Of a DNA stretch of 13,623 bases, positions 1-6,661 are shown in pieces (the first letter of the stretch is position 1; each line of letters opens with the position of its first letter). The translations under genes and the position numbers were made by a program. The DNA comes from DAOTYE01 sp034434915 (GTDB taxonomy: Bacteria; Chloroflexota; Dehalococcoidia; Dehalococcoidales; RBG-16-60-22): NCBI GenBank assembly GCA_034434915.1, contig DAOTYE010000063.1, positions 1-13,623 on the forward strand. The letters run 5' to 3'. Under the pieces are notes generated by a model, which was given only the letters and a program-made list of their open reading frames with translations, searched no databases and was not told the DNA's origin.

Positions 1-960
1 GCAGATGCCATCAGCAAGTTTGGCACGCCTCTGCCTGATACTGTCCTTGAGTCAATCAAGAAGAACAAGGTTGCCATCAAAGGTCCCATCACCACCCCCG
101 TGGGCACAGGCTTCCGCAGTGTCAATGTCGCCCTGCGCAAGGAGCTCAATCTTTATGCCTGTCTGCGCCCCTGCAAGACCTATCCCGGTGTGCCCACCCG
201 CTACCGCGATGTGGACCTGGTGGTGGTCAGGGAAAACATGGAGGACCTTTACGCCGGAGTGGAGTTTGAGAAAGGGTCTCCGGAGGTGGCTAAAATCATC
301 AAGCTGGCAGCCGCCGCCAAAAGAGGCAAGATTGCGGAAGACTCCGGAATCAGCCTGAAGATGATTTCTGAGACAGGGAGTCGCCGCATCGTAAAGTTTG
401 CTTTTGAGTATGCCCGCGCCTATCACCGGAAGAAGGTCACCGCCATCCATAAAGCAAACATTTTGAAGTTCTCTGACGGGCTGTTCCTCGCCGTGGCGCG
501 GGAGGTCGCCCAGGAATATCCCGATATTGTCTTTGAGGACCGGCTGGTGGACAATATGACCATGCAGTTGGTGAAGAAGCCACAGCAGTTTGACATCGTC
601 GTGGCGCCCAATCTTTATGGCGATATCCTTTCCGATTTATGTGCCGGGCTGGTGGGCGGACTGGGGGTTGCCCCCGGGGCTAATATTGGCGATGAGATAG
701 CCGTCTTTGAGCCCACCCATGGCAGTGCGCCCAAGTATGCCGGTCAGAACAAAATCAACCCCATGGCGATGATGCTCTCCGGCGTAATGATGTTGCGCCA
801 CCTGGGGGAGAAAAAGGTGGCGGACCGGCTGGAAGGGGCGATTGCGCGGGTCATTGCGGAGGGCAAGTATTTGACCTATGACATGAAGCCTGAGGGCGCG
901 GAAGCGGTCGGCACGACACAGGTGACAGATGCCGTGATAAGGGAGCTGAGAAGGGCGTGA
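1..960 (+). CDS. icd: Isocitrate dehydrogenase, 3' part (N-terminus outside window)
   Basis: Oxidatively decarboxylates isocitrate to 2-oxoglutarate in the cytosol. The frame is open from base 1 to the TGA at 958-960, giving 319 residues; roughly the first 40-50 residues, with the N-terminal glycine-rich strand, are missing. Visible family motifs are the substrate-binding stretch GFRSVNVALRK, VRENMEDLYAG (usually VRENTEDLYAG), the metal-binding YGDILSDLCAG and the cofactor loop HGSAPKYAGQNK. The Lys-Tyr in APKYAG matches the pair that binds the 2'-phosphate of NADP+ in E. coli Icd, where NAD+-dependent relatives usually have Asp-Ile, and a TYD follows near the C-terminus. NADP+ use is therefore possible although the overall form is the short NAD-IDH type. 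The RSVN serine and the mdh/fumarase context favour IDH over 3-isopropylmalate or homoisocitrate dehydrogenase. First visible gene of the TCA operon; its stop touches mdh. Confidence 0.93.
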   Translation, partial: ADAISKFGTPLPDTVLESIKKNKVAIKGPITTPVGTGFRSVNVALRKELNLYACLRPCKTYPGVPTRYRDVDLVVVRENMEDLYAGVEFEKGSPEVAKIIKLAAAAKRGKIAEDSGISLKMISETGSRRIVKFAFEYARAYHRKKVTAIHKANILKFSDGLFLAVAREVAQEYPDIVFEDRLVDNMTMQLVKKPQQFDIVVAPNLYGDILSDLCAGLVGGLGVAPGANIGDEIAVFEPTHGSAPKYAGQNKINPMAMMLSGVMMLRHLGEKKVADRLEGAIARVIAEGKYLTYDMKPEGAEAVGTTQVTDAVIRELRRA

Positions 961-962
961 AA

Positions 963-1883
963 ATGAAAAAAATCAGCATCATCGGAGCGGGAAATGTCGG
1001 CGCCACGTGCGCCCAGCGCATTGTGGAGAAGGGCTATGCTGACGTCGTTCTAGTTGACATAATAGAAGGACTGCCCCAGGGCAAGGCGCTGGATATCCAG
1101 GAATCAGCGCCGGTCATCGGGTTCAATTCACGCATCACCGGCACCAATGGCTATCAGGACACGGCAAATTCTGACATCGTGGTCATCACGTCAGGAATCG
1201 GGCGGAAGCCGGGTATGACCCGCGATGAGCTCATCACCACCAATGCCAGGATTGTGAAGGACGTGGTCAGCAATGTGGTGAAACACTCTCCCGGCGGCAT
1301 CATCATCACGGTGACCAATCCGGTGGACGCCATGACCTACCTAGCCTTGAAAGTGAGCGGATTTCCCAGAGAGAGGGTTTTCGGGCTATCCGGAGCGCTT
1401 GATGGCGCTAGGCTACGCACGTTTATTGCTTTAGAATTGAACGTAGCTGTCTCTGACGTCTTTGCTTTTACGGTGGGGGAGCATGGGGAGAACATGGTGG
1501 TTTTTCCGCGGCTATGCACGGTGGGCGGTATGCCGCTGACGAATTTGCTTCCGGCAGAAAAAATAGACCAGCTCATCACGCGGGCGGTGAAGGGTGGGGC
1601 GGAGATTGTGAATTTGCTCAAGACGGGGAGCGCCTTCTACGCGCCTTCTGCCGCCGTCATGCAGATGGTGGAGGCGGTGGTCTTTGATAAGAGGCAGGTT
1701 ATCTCCTGCGCCGCCTATTTGCAGGGAGAGTACGGGTTGAAGGATGTGGTGCTCGGTGTTCCGGTGAAGCTGGGAAAGAATGGCATTGAGCAGATAGTAG
1801 AGCTTGACCTCATGGCGGAGGAAATGGTGAAGCTGGCGGCATCAGCGGAGGCGGTGAGAAAGCTTATTAGCGTTCTGGGGTAG
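963..1883 (+). CDS. mdh: Malate dehydrogenase, LDH-like type
   Basis: Interconverts malate and oxaloacetate using NAD+. From ATG 963 it is 306 residues, normal for LDH-like MDH. The Rossmann motif GAGNVG lies at residues 8-13, and Asp32 at the end of strand 2 predicts NAD+ over NADP+. Substrate and catalytic residues are all present: Arg81 and Arg87 in GRKPGMTRDEL (Arg81 at the substrate-discriminating position marks MDH and not LDH), Asn119 in TNPVD, Asp147/Arg150 and the catalytic His174 in GEHGENMV. A GTG at 957, overlapping the icd stop as GTGA, is an in-frame alternative start adding two residues; ATG 963 fits the family's MKKISIIGAG N-terminus better. An AAGGG lies 7 bases upstream. Translationally close to icd, and followed within 11 bases by fumarase alpha. 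Confidence 0.96.
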   Translation: MKKISIIGAGNVGATCAQRIVEKGYADVVLVDIIEGLPQGKALDIQESAPVIGFNSRITGTNGYQDTANSDIVVITSGIGRKPGMTRDELITTNARIVKDVVSNVVKHSPGGIIITVTNPVDAMTYLALKVSGFPRERVFGLSGALDGARLRTFIALELNVAVSDVFAFTVGEHGENMVVFPRLCTVGGMPLTNLLPAEKIDQLITRAVKGGAEIVNLLKTGSAFYAPSAAVMQMVEAVVFDKRQVISCAAYLQGEYGLKDVVLGVPVKLGKNGIEQIVELDLMAEEMVKLAASAEAVRKLISVLG

Positions 1884-1894
1884 GGAGGAGACCT

Positions 1895-2740
1895 TTGCGG
1901 GAATTGCGCGCGAGCGATATTGCTCAGGCAGTTGCTCAACTGTGCCAGCAGGCGAACTATGAGCTGAGCAATGAGGTGATGGCGGCGCTCAGGAAAGCCC
2001 GGGAGACAGAAGAATCACCGCTGGGGAAGGAAGTGCTGAGGAGCCTGCTGGAGAATGCCCGCATTGCCCGCGAGGAGCAGATTCCCCTCTGCCAGGACTG
2101 CGGCGCAGCGGTCATTTTCCTGGAGATAGGTCAGGAGGTGCACATCACCGGCGGCAGCCTGTATGAAGCCGTCACCGATGGTGTCACTCAAGGCTATGCC
2201 GAGGGCTACCTGCGCAACAGCATGGTCAGCCGTCCCTTCTCCGCCCGCACCCCGCTCAAGGATATTGTCCCGCCTATTATCCATACCGATATCACGCCAG
2301 GCGACCGCATCAAAATCACGTTTCTCCCCAAAGGGGCAGGCGCGGAGAACATGACCCGGCTGGGGATGCTCAAGCCCGCTGAGGGGAGGCAGGGGGTGGT
2401 GGAATTCGTGGTGAAGGCGGTGGATGAGGCAGGAGGGATGCCTTGCCCGCCGCTCATCGTTGGGGTGGGAATCGGCGGCACCTCAGAGAAGGCGGTGCTG
2501 ATGTCAAAAAAGGCGCTTGTCCGCCCAGTGGGCAATCCCAGCCCTGATGCTGAAGTGGCTGAACTGGAAGAAGAGCTTCTGAGCCGTATCAATAACCTGG
2601 GCATCGGTCCGCTGGGACTGGGCGGCAGGACCACTGCGCTTGCGGTGCATGTGGAGACCTATCCCACTCACATTGCCTGTATGCCGGTGGCAGTCAATTT
2701 CCAGTGCCACAGCATCAGACACCGGGAGGTGGTGCTCTAA
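1895..2740 (+). CDS. fumA: Class I fumarate hydratase, alpha subunit
   Basis: The N-terminal catalytic half of a two-subunit, oxygen-sensitive [4Fe-4S] fumarase that interconverts fumarate and malate; it works with the beta subunit encoded next. It has 281 residues, the usual alpha-subunit length. Three cysteine regions that hold the cluster in this family are visible: PLCQDCG (Cys66, with an extra Cys69), GGMPCPP (Cys184) and NFQCHSIRH (Cys271). The VGVGIGGTSEKA loop is also typical. The start is TTG at 1895, chosen because a perfect GGAGG sits at 1884-1888 with a 6-base spacer and no suitable ATG exists nearby. Co-directional with mdh (gap 11) and with the beta gene (gap 1). A tartrate dehydratase alpha subunit is the alternative for this fold; the mdh/icd neighbourhood argues for fumarase. 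Confidence 0.93.
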   Translation: MRELRASDIAQAVAQLCQQANYELSNEVMAALRKARETEESPLGKEVLRSLLENARIAREEQIPLCQDCGAAVIFLEIGQEVHITGGSLYEAVTDGVTQGYAEGYLRNSMVSRPFSARTPLKDIVPPIIHTDITPGDRIKITFLPKGAGAENMTRLGMLKPAEGRQGVVEFVVKAVDEAGGMPCPPLIVGVGIGGTSEKAVLMSKKALVRPVGNPSPDAEVAELEEELLSRINNLGIGPLGLGGRTTALAVHVETYPTHIACMPVAVNFQCHSIRHREVVL

Positions 2741-2741
2741 A

Positions 2742-3293
2742 ATGGCGGTGATGCGCATTACCTCGCCGATTGACGATAAGACGATAGAGAGGCTTACCGC
2801 TGGCACGCAGGTGCTTATTTCAGGCGTTATCTACACCGCGCGCGATGCCGCGCACCGGCGGCTGGTCAAGGCGCTTGACGCCGGGGAGAAACTGCCGGTG
2901 GATTTGCAGGGGCAGACCATCTATTATACCGGTCCATCTCCGGCGCGGCCGGGACGGATTATCGGAGCGGCGGGACCGACGACCAGCGCCAGGATGGACA
3001 CGCTTGCCCCGCGGCTTCTCGCCGCCGGTGTAAAAGCCATGATTGGGAAGGGAAACCGGTCGCTGGCGGTGCGGGAAGCGATTCAAAAGTATAAGGCGGT
3101 GTATTTCGTCGCCATCGGGGGTGCCGGGGCATTGCTGTCAAAGTGCATCAGGCAGGCGGAGATTGTGGCGTATGAAGATTTGGGTCCTGAAGCCATGCGG
3201 CGGCTGGTGGTGGAGGACTTCCCGGCGATTGTTGCTGATGACATCTATGGTATTGACCTTTTTGAGGTAAACAAGGCGAAGTACAGGAGGTAA
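2742..3293 (+). CDS. fumB: Class I fumarate hydratase, beta subunit
   Basis: The C-terminal 'swivel' domain of Fe-S hydro-lyases, needed with the alpha subunit for fumarase activity. From ATG 2742 it is 183 residues. Family features are the N-terminal ITSPIDDKTIERLTAGTQV block, LISGVIYTARDAAHRRL, YYTGPSPARPG, GPTTSARMD and the AIGGAGALL strand near the C-terminus. An in-frame ATG at 2751 (MRITSP...) is a possible shorter start. A GGGAGG at 2724-2729, inside the end of the alpha gene, can serve either start. The open frame extends upstream to 2640 inside the alpha gene, but that extension is not family-like. The one-base gap to the alpha gene implies coupled translation and matched subunit amounts. 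Confidence 0.93.
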   Translation: MAVMRITSPIDDKTIERLTAGTQVLISGVIYTARDAAHRRLVKALDAGEKLPVDLQGQTIYYTGPSPARPGRIIGAAGPTTSARMDTLAPRLLAAGVKAMIGKGNRSLAVREAIQKYKAVYFVAIGGAGALLSKCIRQAEIVAYEDLGPEAMRRLVVEDFPAIVADDIYGIDLFEVNKAKYRR

Positions 3294-3298
3294 GGCTG

Positions 3299-3643
3299 AT
3301 GACGGACTGCATCTTCTGCAAGATTGTGGCGGGCGTTTTGCCCAGCAAGACGCTCTATAAAGATGAAGAGATTGTTGCCTTCCGGGATATTCACCCTCTG
3401 GCGCCCACTCACATACTCATCGTGCCCAGAAAGCACATACCTGACCTGGCTCAGGTGCAGGCTAGTGAGATTACGCTCATCGGGCGGATGGTGCAGGTTG
3501 CCAATCAGATGGCGAAGCAGGAAGGCATCGCCGGGCGGGGCTACCGCATCGTCATCAACTCCGGGAAAGAAGGCGGACAGATTGTGCCCCATCTGCACAT
3601 GCATCTGCTTGGCGGTAAAGAGCTTTCCGGGAAGCTGGGCTAG
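3299..3643 (+). CDS. HIT-family nucleotide hydrolase (HINT-like)
   Basis: A 114-residue histidine-triad protein. The triad HLHMH sits at residues 98-102 (His98, His100, His102), with His100 as expected nucleophile in the hydrolysis of nucleoside phosphoramidates or adenylates. The N-terminal CIFCKI pair (Cys4, Cys7) is common in bacterial HINT proteins, where it can bind zinc. The APTHILIVPRKHI segment is also typical. AGGAGG at 3285-3290 with an 8-base spacer supports ATG 3299. It follows the fumarase genes by 5 bases, so it is probably the last gene of the TCA operon, without an obvious functional link. Its TAG (3641-3643) overlaps the stop codon of the opposing Nudix gene. Confidence 0.93.
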   Translation: MTDCIFCKIVAGVLPSKTLYKDEEIVAFRDIHPLAPTHILIVPRKHIPDLAQVQASEITLIGRMVQVANQMAKQEGIAGRGYRIVINSGKEGGQIVPHLHMHLLGGKELSGKLG

Positions 3644-4191
3644 GCGCTACTATGGCGGCGTCGGTATTCCCGGTAGTGCTCCAGAAACAGGTAGATGCCG
3701 GCGATGCTTTTGTCATCGCAGATGGCACCTGAGGTCACCAGTGTGCGGAGCTGGCTTACCGGCACACGGACGAGCTTGATTTCATCGGTGTCCTCGGCAC
3801 GGAGCGGGCTCCGGATGAGGTCTGTTGCCAGGTAGAGGTGGAGGTATTCGCTGGAATAGCCCGGCGAGGCGTAAAATCCGCCCAGCCTTTTGACCTTTCG
3901 GGGTAAGTAGCCCGTCTCCTCGCGCAATTCACGGCGGACGGCGGACTCAGCATCTTCTCCCGGGTCAATGCCCCCCGCGGGTATCTCCAGAAGCTCTTTC
4001 TCTATCGGCTTGCGGTATTGCTTTACGAGGAGGACTTTGCCGTTTTCGTCCAGCGGGACAATCGCCACGCAATCGTCATGCTCCACGATTTCCCTAGTGG
4101 TCCGCCTTCCGCCCGCGCTCTGCACGGTATCAACGCGCAGGCGAACCACCCTGCCGGAATAGATGAGCTTGCTGGAAACGGTTTTCTCCAT
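3640..4191 (-). CDS. Nudix hydrolase, ADP-ribose pyrophosphatase type
   Basis: A 183-residue Nudix protein. The box runs from Gly73 to Tyr95 and fits GX5EX7REUXEEXGU exactly (Glu79, Arg87-Glu88, Glu91-Glu92, Gly94). The downstream SPGYSSE motif (Pro110) is the mark of the ADP-ribose pyrophosphatase subfamily, which cleaves ADP-ribose to AMP and ribose 5-phosphate. The N-terminal strand region SSKLIYSGRVVRLRVDTV is also typical. Its ATG (4189-4191) is 2 bases from the stop of the acetyltransferase, so it is the last gene of the NAD kinase operon; the pairing of NAD kinase with ADP-ribose turnover suggests a shared role in pyridine nucleotide housekeeping (inference). The stop codon overlaps that of the convergent HIT gene. 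Confidence 0.93.
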   Translation of the reverse strand: MEKTVSSKLIYSGRVVRLRVDTVQSAGGRRTTREIVEHDDCVAIVPLDENGKVLLVKQYRKPIEKELLEIPAGGIDPGEDAESAVRRELREETGYLPRKVKRLGGFYASPGYSSEYLHLYLATDLIRSPLRAEDTDEIKLVRVPVSQLRTLVTSGAICDDKSIAGIYLFLEHYREYRRRHSSA

Positions 4192-4193
4192 GC

Positions 4194-4655
4194 TTACACT
4201 TCCAGCTTGCAGACCAGAGCGACCTCATCGCAGTTGGGGAATTTGGGGCAGCGGTAGCATTCGGTCCAGACCTTGCGCGGCAGGCTCATGACATCAACCT
4301 TTTTAAAGCCCATTTTTTCAAAGAAGGCCGGCTGATAGGTGAGGCAGAACACGGTGGCTATGCCCAGTTCTCTGGCTTCCTTGAGGCAGGCTTGCACAAT
4401 GTTAGCACCCAAACCCTTCTTCTGGTCGCTCGGGGACACCGCTAGGGACTTGATTTCCGCAAGGTCCTCCCAGGCTACGTGAAGCGCACCGCAGGCGGTT
4501 ATTTGCTCCCCGTTCCTGACCACAAAGAAATCGCGGATATTTTCATAGATTTCGCTGAGGGGGCGGGGTAGCATTTCCCCTTTCTCTGCGAAGTAGTTGA
4601 TGAGCTTGTGAATCTGGGGCACGTCTTTAATTTTAGCTTTTTCTACCGTACTCAA
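4194..4655 (-). CDS. GNAT N-acetyltransferase, short ArgA-like (N-acetylglutamate synthase-like)
   Basis: A 153-residue stand-alone GNAT domain. The acetyl-CoA loop is Q78-KK-G81-L-G83 after strand SLAVSP; the C-terminal segment YQPAFFEKMGFKKV is the conserved GNAT motif B. The tail TECYRCPKFPNCDEVAL, with Cys133, Cys136 and Cys142, resembles the tail of short ArgA-like proteins that can make N-acetylglutamate, the first step of arginine synthesis. Substrate is not proven by sequence. The start is TTG at 4655: there is no earlier plausible start, and an AAAGG lies about 10 bases upstream. Its first 23 bases overlap the 3' end of the NAD kinase gene, so the two are probably translationally coupled. 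Confidence 0.85.
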   Translation of the reverse strand: MSTVEKAKIKDVPQIHKLINYFAEKGEMLPRPLSEIYENIRDFFVVRNGEQITACGALHVAWEDLAEIKSLAVSPSDQKKGLGANIVQACLKEARELGIATVFCLTYQPAFFEKMGFKKVDVMSLPRKVWTECYRCPKFPNCDEVALVCKLEV

Positions 4656-5490
4656 TCTCTTTTTTACCTTTCAGCTTCCGCTCCAGAGTGGTGAAAAAAG
4701 TGCTCTGGGGGTGGATTCTGAGGAAGCGGACGGTGTGGCGGCTGATTTTCACGGTGACAGTGGCGCCGTCCTGTAACGGGATATTGGTGTGGCCATCTAT
4801 ATTCAAGAAAGGCTCATGAACTGCCTTCACTTTTAATTCTACAACAGATGTGGGCGGCAATACCAGCGCGTTTGCCAGGCTGAGGTGGGGGACGATGGGC
4901 ACAAGGATGAAGTCTTTTGATTGCGGATGGAGAATGGGACCGCCGGCGGCGAGAGCATAGCCGGTGCTACCGGTGGCGGTGGCGATGATGACGCCATCAG
5001 CGCGGTATGAGGTGAGATACTTTCCGTCAATATAGGCTTCAACAGTGATGACGCGGGCAATGGTACCCCGGGCAACAACGGCGTCGTTGAGCGAGTGGAA
5101 GAATTGAGAAGGTTTCTTGCCTTCAGGGGAGAGAGCCACCTCAAGCATGACGCGCTCGTCAGTCCAGCCTTTGCCCTGAAACAGCTCTTTCAGCTTATCC
5201 TGCGCCTCATCTATGTTCAGCTCGGTCATGAAGCCCAGCGTGCCCAGGTTGATGCCGGTGAGGGGGATTTTACTCTGGAAGACCACCTGTGCCGCACGCA
5301 GGATGGTGCCATCTCCACCCACGCTGAGGACAAGCTCAGTGCCATCCAGTTTTGATTGAGCCTTCTCTATTTCCCAGGCGGAGCAGAGCCAGGCGTGTGC
5401 TCCCTGAGAGGCGAGGAACGCTTCCAGTTGCTGAGCCGTGACGTAGGTGGCTTCAACCTTAGGGTGGTAGAGGATGCCGATTTTTTTCAT
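4633..5490 (-). CDS. nadK: NAD kinase
   Basis: Phosphorylates NAD+ to NADP+ with ATP or polyphosphate in the cytosol. It has 285 residues from ATG 5490. Diagnostic motifs in order are GGDGT at residues 58-62 (ATP/catalytic Asp), GINLGTLGF at 79-87, the NAD-contacting LND at 134-136, and ADGVIIATATGSTGY from about 164, followed by GGPILHP. An in-frame GTG at 5493 would add one residue. No clear Shine-Dalgarno is seen, but a promoter (TTGACA/TAGACT) ends about 28 bases upstream of the start. First gene of an operon with the GNAT and Nudix genes, divergent from nusB. Confidence 0.95.
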   Translation of the reverse strand: MKKIGILYHPKVEATYVTAQQLEAFLASQGAHAWLCSAWEIEKAQSKLDGTELVLSVGGDGTILRAAQVVFQSKIPLTGINLGTLGFMTELNIDEAQDKLKELFQGKGWTDERVMLEVALSPEGKKPSQFFHSLNDAVVARGTIARVITVEAYIDGKYLTSYRADGVIIATATGSTGYALAAGGPILHPQSKDFILVPIVPHLSLANALVLPPTSVVELKVKAVHEPFLNIDGHTNIPLQDGATVTVKISRHTVRFLRIHPQSTFFTTLERKLKGKKEIEYGRKS

Positions 5491-5524
5491 CACTGTTCAC
5501 ATAACAATGAATTGAGATAAAGCA

Positions 5525-5553
5525 AGTCTAGCAATTTGCCACCGGAGTGTCAA
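5525..5553 (-). promoter_or_regulatory. Probable sigma70-type promoter of nadK operon
   Basis: Read on the minus strand, a perfect -35 TTGACA (5548-5553) and TAGACT (5525-5530, 4 of 6 matches to TATAAT) are separated by exactly 17 bases. Transcription would begin near 5518, giving a leader of about 28 bases before the nadK ATG. Confidence 0.6.
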
Positions 5554-5574
5554 GGCGGTAAAGGTGAATATTCG

Positions 5575-5604
5575 CTGAAGCATTTTATCCTGATATGCTA
5601 TAAT
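5575..5604 (+). promoter_or_regulatory. Probable extended -10 promoter of nusB-acpP
   Basis: A consensus TATAAT at 5599-5604 is preceded by TG at 5596-5597 (TGCTATAAT, a full extended -10). A weak -35, CTGAAG (5575-5580, 3 of 6), lies 18 bases upstream, as is tolerated by extended -10 promoters. Initiation near 5611 leaves about 20 bases before the nusB ATG at 5630. It is back to back with the nadK promoter. Confidence 0.65.
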
Positions 5605-5629
5605 GAAGCTCAGGTCAGGAACGGTCGGT

Positions 5630-6040
5630 ATGATAAGGTCGCGGCGGAAAGCTCGGGCAATCGCACTTCAGGCGCTTTACGAGCTTGATTCAGGGAAGCA
5701 TGATTCAGCCGAAGTGATAAACCGCCTTCTCATGGAAGAAGATTTGTCTGAGGAGAACCGTGCCTTCGTCAGAGAAATGGTGACGAATGTCCTTGCCCAC
5801 AAAGAGGAGCTTGACCGGCATATCCGCCAGTTTGCCACAGCGTTTCCCATTGAGCAAATACCGGTCATTGACCGGAACATCCTCAGACTTGCAATCTTTG
5901 AGATTTTATTTGATAATAAGGTATCTGTTAAGATAGCCATAAATGAAGCTGTTGAGCTGGCTAAGAAGTTCGGCGGCGATAAGTCACCCAGGTTTGTCAA
6001 CGGAGTCCTGGGTTCGGTGAGCACTCTCGCCAAGCGTTAG
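5630..6040 (+). CDS. nusB: Transcription antitermination factor NusB
   Basis: An all-helical RNA-binding protein that joins NusE (ribosomal protein S10) on boxA RNA to antiterminate rRNA transcription. From ATG 5630 it has 136 residues, the usual length. The N-terminal MIRSRRKARAIALQALYELD is the family arginine-rich boxA-binding start, and the C-terminal VKIAINEAVELAKKFGGDKS and FVNGVLGS are hallmark blocks. An upstream in-frame ATG at 5603 lies inside the -10 promoter element and cannot be on the transcript, so 5630 is the start; AGGA at 5617-5620 is a weak ribosome site. Followed after 23 bases by acpP, probably co-transcribed. Confidence 0.95.
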   Translation: MIRSRRKARAIALQALYELDSGKHDSAEVINRLLMEEDLSEENRAFVREMVTNVLAHKEELDRHIRQFATAFPIEQIPVIDRNILRLAIFEILFDNKVSVKIAINEAVELAKKFGGDKSPRFVNGVLGSVSTLAKR

Positions 6041-6063
6041 AACTGTGAAAGGGAGGTTTTGAA

Positions 6064-6324
6064 GTGGCAAGCATTTTTGAGCGCATGAAAGCTATCGTTG
6101 TGGAACAGCTCGGCGTTGAACCTAATCAGGTGGTTCCCACAGCAAGCTTCACAGAAGATTTGGGCGCAGACTCTCTGGACCTGGTTGAGCTTATCATGGC
6201 AATAGAGGAAAAGTTCAGCACTCCTACACGTAAGGTTGAGATACCTGATGAGGATGCAGAGAAAATAGTTACCATCCAGGATGCGGTTGACTACCTGAAA
6301 GACCTGGGCGTTGAAGATAGCTAA
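6064..6324 (+). CDS. acpP: Acyl carrier protein
   Basis: Carries growing acyl chains on a 4'-phosphopantetheine arm in type II fatty acid synthesis. It has 86 residues against 77-80 for most ACPs. The attachment serine is Ser37 in GADSLDLVELIMAIEEKF, after a typical ASFTEDL. The extra length is mainly an insertion of a few residues (STPTRK region, about residues 51-56) between the end of helix II and the VEIPDEDAEKI block, which in most ACPs directly follow each other. The start is GTG 6064, set by GGGAGG at 6051-6056 with a 7-base spacer. Last gene of the nusB-acpP unit; no fatty acid synthesis gene is next to it. Confidence 0.95.
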   Translation: MASIFERMKAIVVEQLGVEPNQVVPTASFTEDLGADSLDLVELIMAIEEKFSTPTRKVEIPDEDAEKIVTIQDAVDYLKDLGVEDS

Positions 6325-6386
6325 GCAGGCATGACCTCCGTCACCGATACTCATCATGCCGAAATAAAAAATAATAGTTAAATTCC

Positions 6387-6428
6387 CTCCGGGCTTATGT
6401 TTTACGCTATTGTGCTCATAGCCCGGAG
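6387..6428 (+). terminator. Hairpin downstream of acpP, possible terminator
   Basis: CTCCGGGCT (6387-6395) pairs with AGCCCGGAG (6420-6428) over 9 bp, and the arms extend by ATG/CAT if one T is bulged, leaving a 17-base loop. It begins 62 bases after the acpP stop. Only a short T-run (6437-6440) follows and it is not adjacent, so it is a weak intrinsic terminator or an mRNA 3'-end stabiliser. Confidence 0.45.
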
Positions 6429-6539
6429 TCTATTGGCTTTTCCAAAGCAATGGCTCTCACTGCTGAGCCGTCCTGCTTCCCAATAGTGCGTTGCCATCAC
6501 TCAGGTTAAGCGAAGCAATACCGTACGGGTTTTATTGAC

Positions 6540-6570
6540 ATTGCCACGTCGCTACGCTTTTCGCCATGAC
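6540..6570. repeat. Degenerate copy of a dispersed palindromic repeat (ATTGCCACGTCGC type)
   Basis: The stretch ATTGCCACGTCGCTACGC followed by TTTTCGCCATGAC closely resembles a short repeat found many times in the intergenic DNA of unrelated bacteria (ATTGCCACGTCGCTTCGC...CGCAATGAC, in either orientation). A shorter stretch at about 6508-6520, AAGCGAAGCAATA, looks like one arm of another copy. Only one partial copy of each is present here, so repetition in the genome is inferred from memory of the family. Confidence 0.4.
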
Positions 6571-6606
6571 ACGCGAACCAAAACCAAAAAGCCATCCGTG
6601 GCGATA

Positions 6607-6635
6607 TTGATAATCATGGCTATGCAGGTTATATT
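6607..6635 (+). promoter_or_regulatory. Probable sigma70-type promoter for the small ORF and DUF2061 gene
   Basis: TTGATA (6607-6612, 5 of 6 to TTGACA) and TATATT (6630-6635, 5 of 6 to TATAAT) are separated by exactly 17 bases. Transcription would begin near 6642, about 20 bases before the small ORF at 6662 and about 270 before the DUF2061 gene. Confidence 0.55.
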
Positions 6636-6661
6636 TAACATATAGTCAAAGCGAGCATGTA

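Larger units (their letters stand above)
6325..6661. other. Gene-free stretch of 337 bases between acpP and the next ORF
   Basis: No convincing reading frame lies here on either strand. It holds the post-acpP hairpin, a small inverted repeat (GGCTC near 6452 with GAGCC near 6465), the degenerate dispersed repeat and, at its end, a promoter reading right. The composition is more AT-rich than the coding DNA on either side. Confidence 0.6.

Noticed and set aside
2640..2741. Longer fumarase beta frame starting at 2640
   Set aside because: It overlaps the conserved C-terminus of the alpha subunit and its translation is not family-like.
2015..3086. Several minus-strand and alternate-frame ORFs over the fumarase genes
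   Set aside because: They lie wholly inside two well-recognised genes, have no motifs, and are expected in GC-rich coding DNA.
5603..5629. Upstream ATG of nusB at 5603
   Set aside because: It lies inside the TATAAT of the predicted extended -10 promoter, so it would not be transcribed; NusB proteins begin at the MIRSRRKAR block.
6325..6661. Riboswitch or structured RNA upstream of the DUF2061 unit
   Set aside because: Only short hairpins are visible; no known riboswitch core motif could be recognised by eye.
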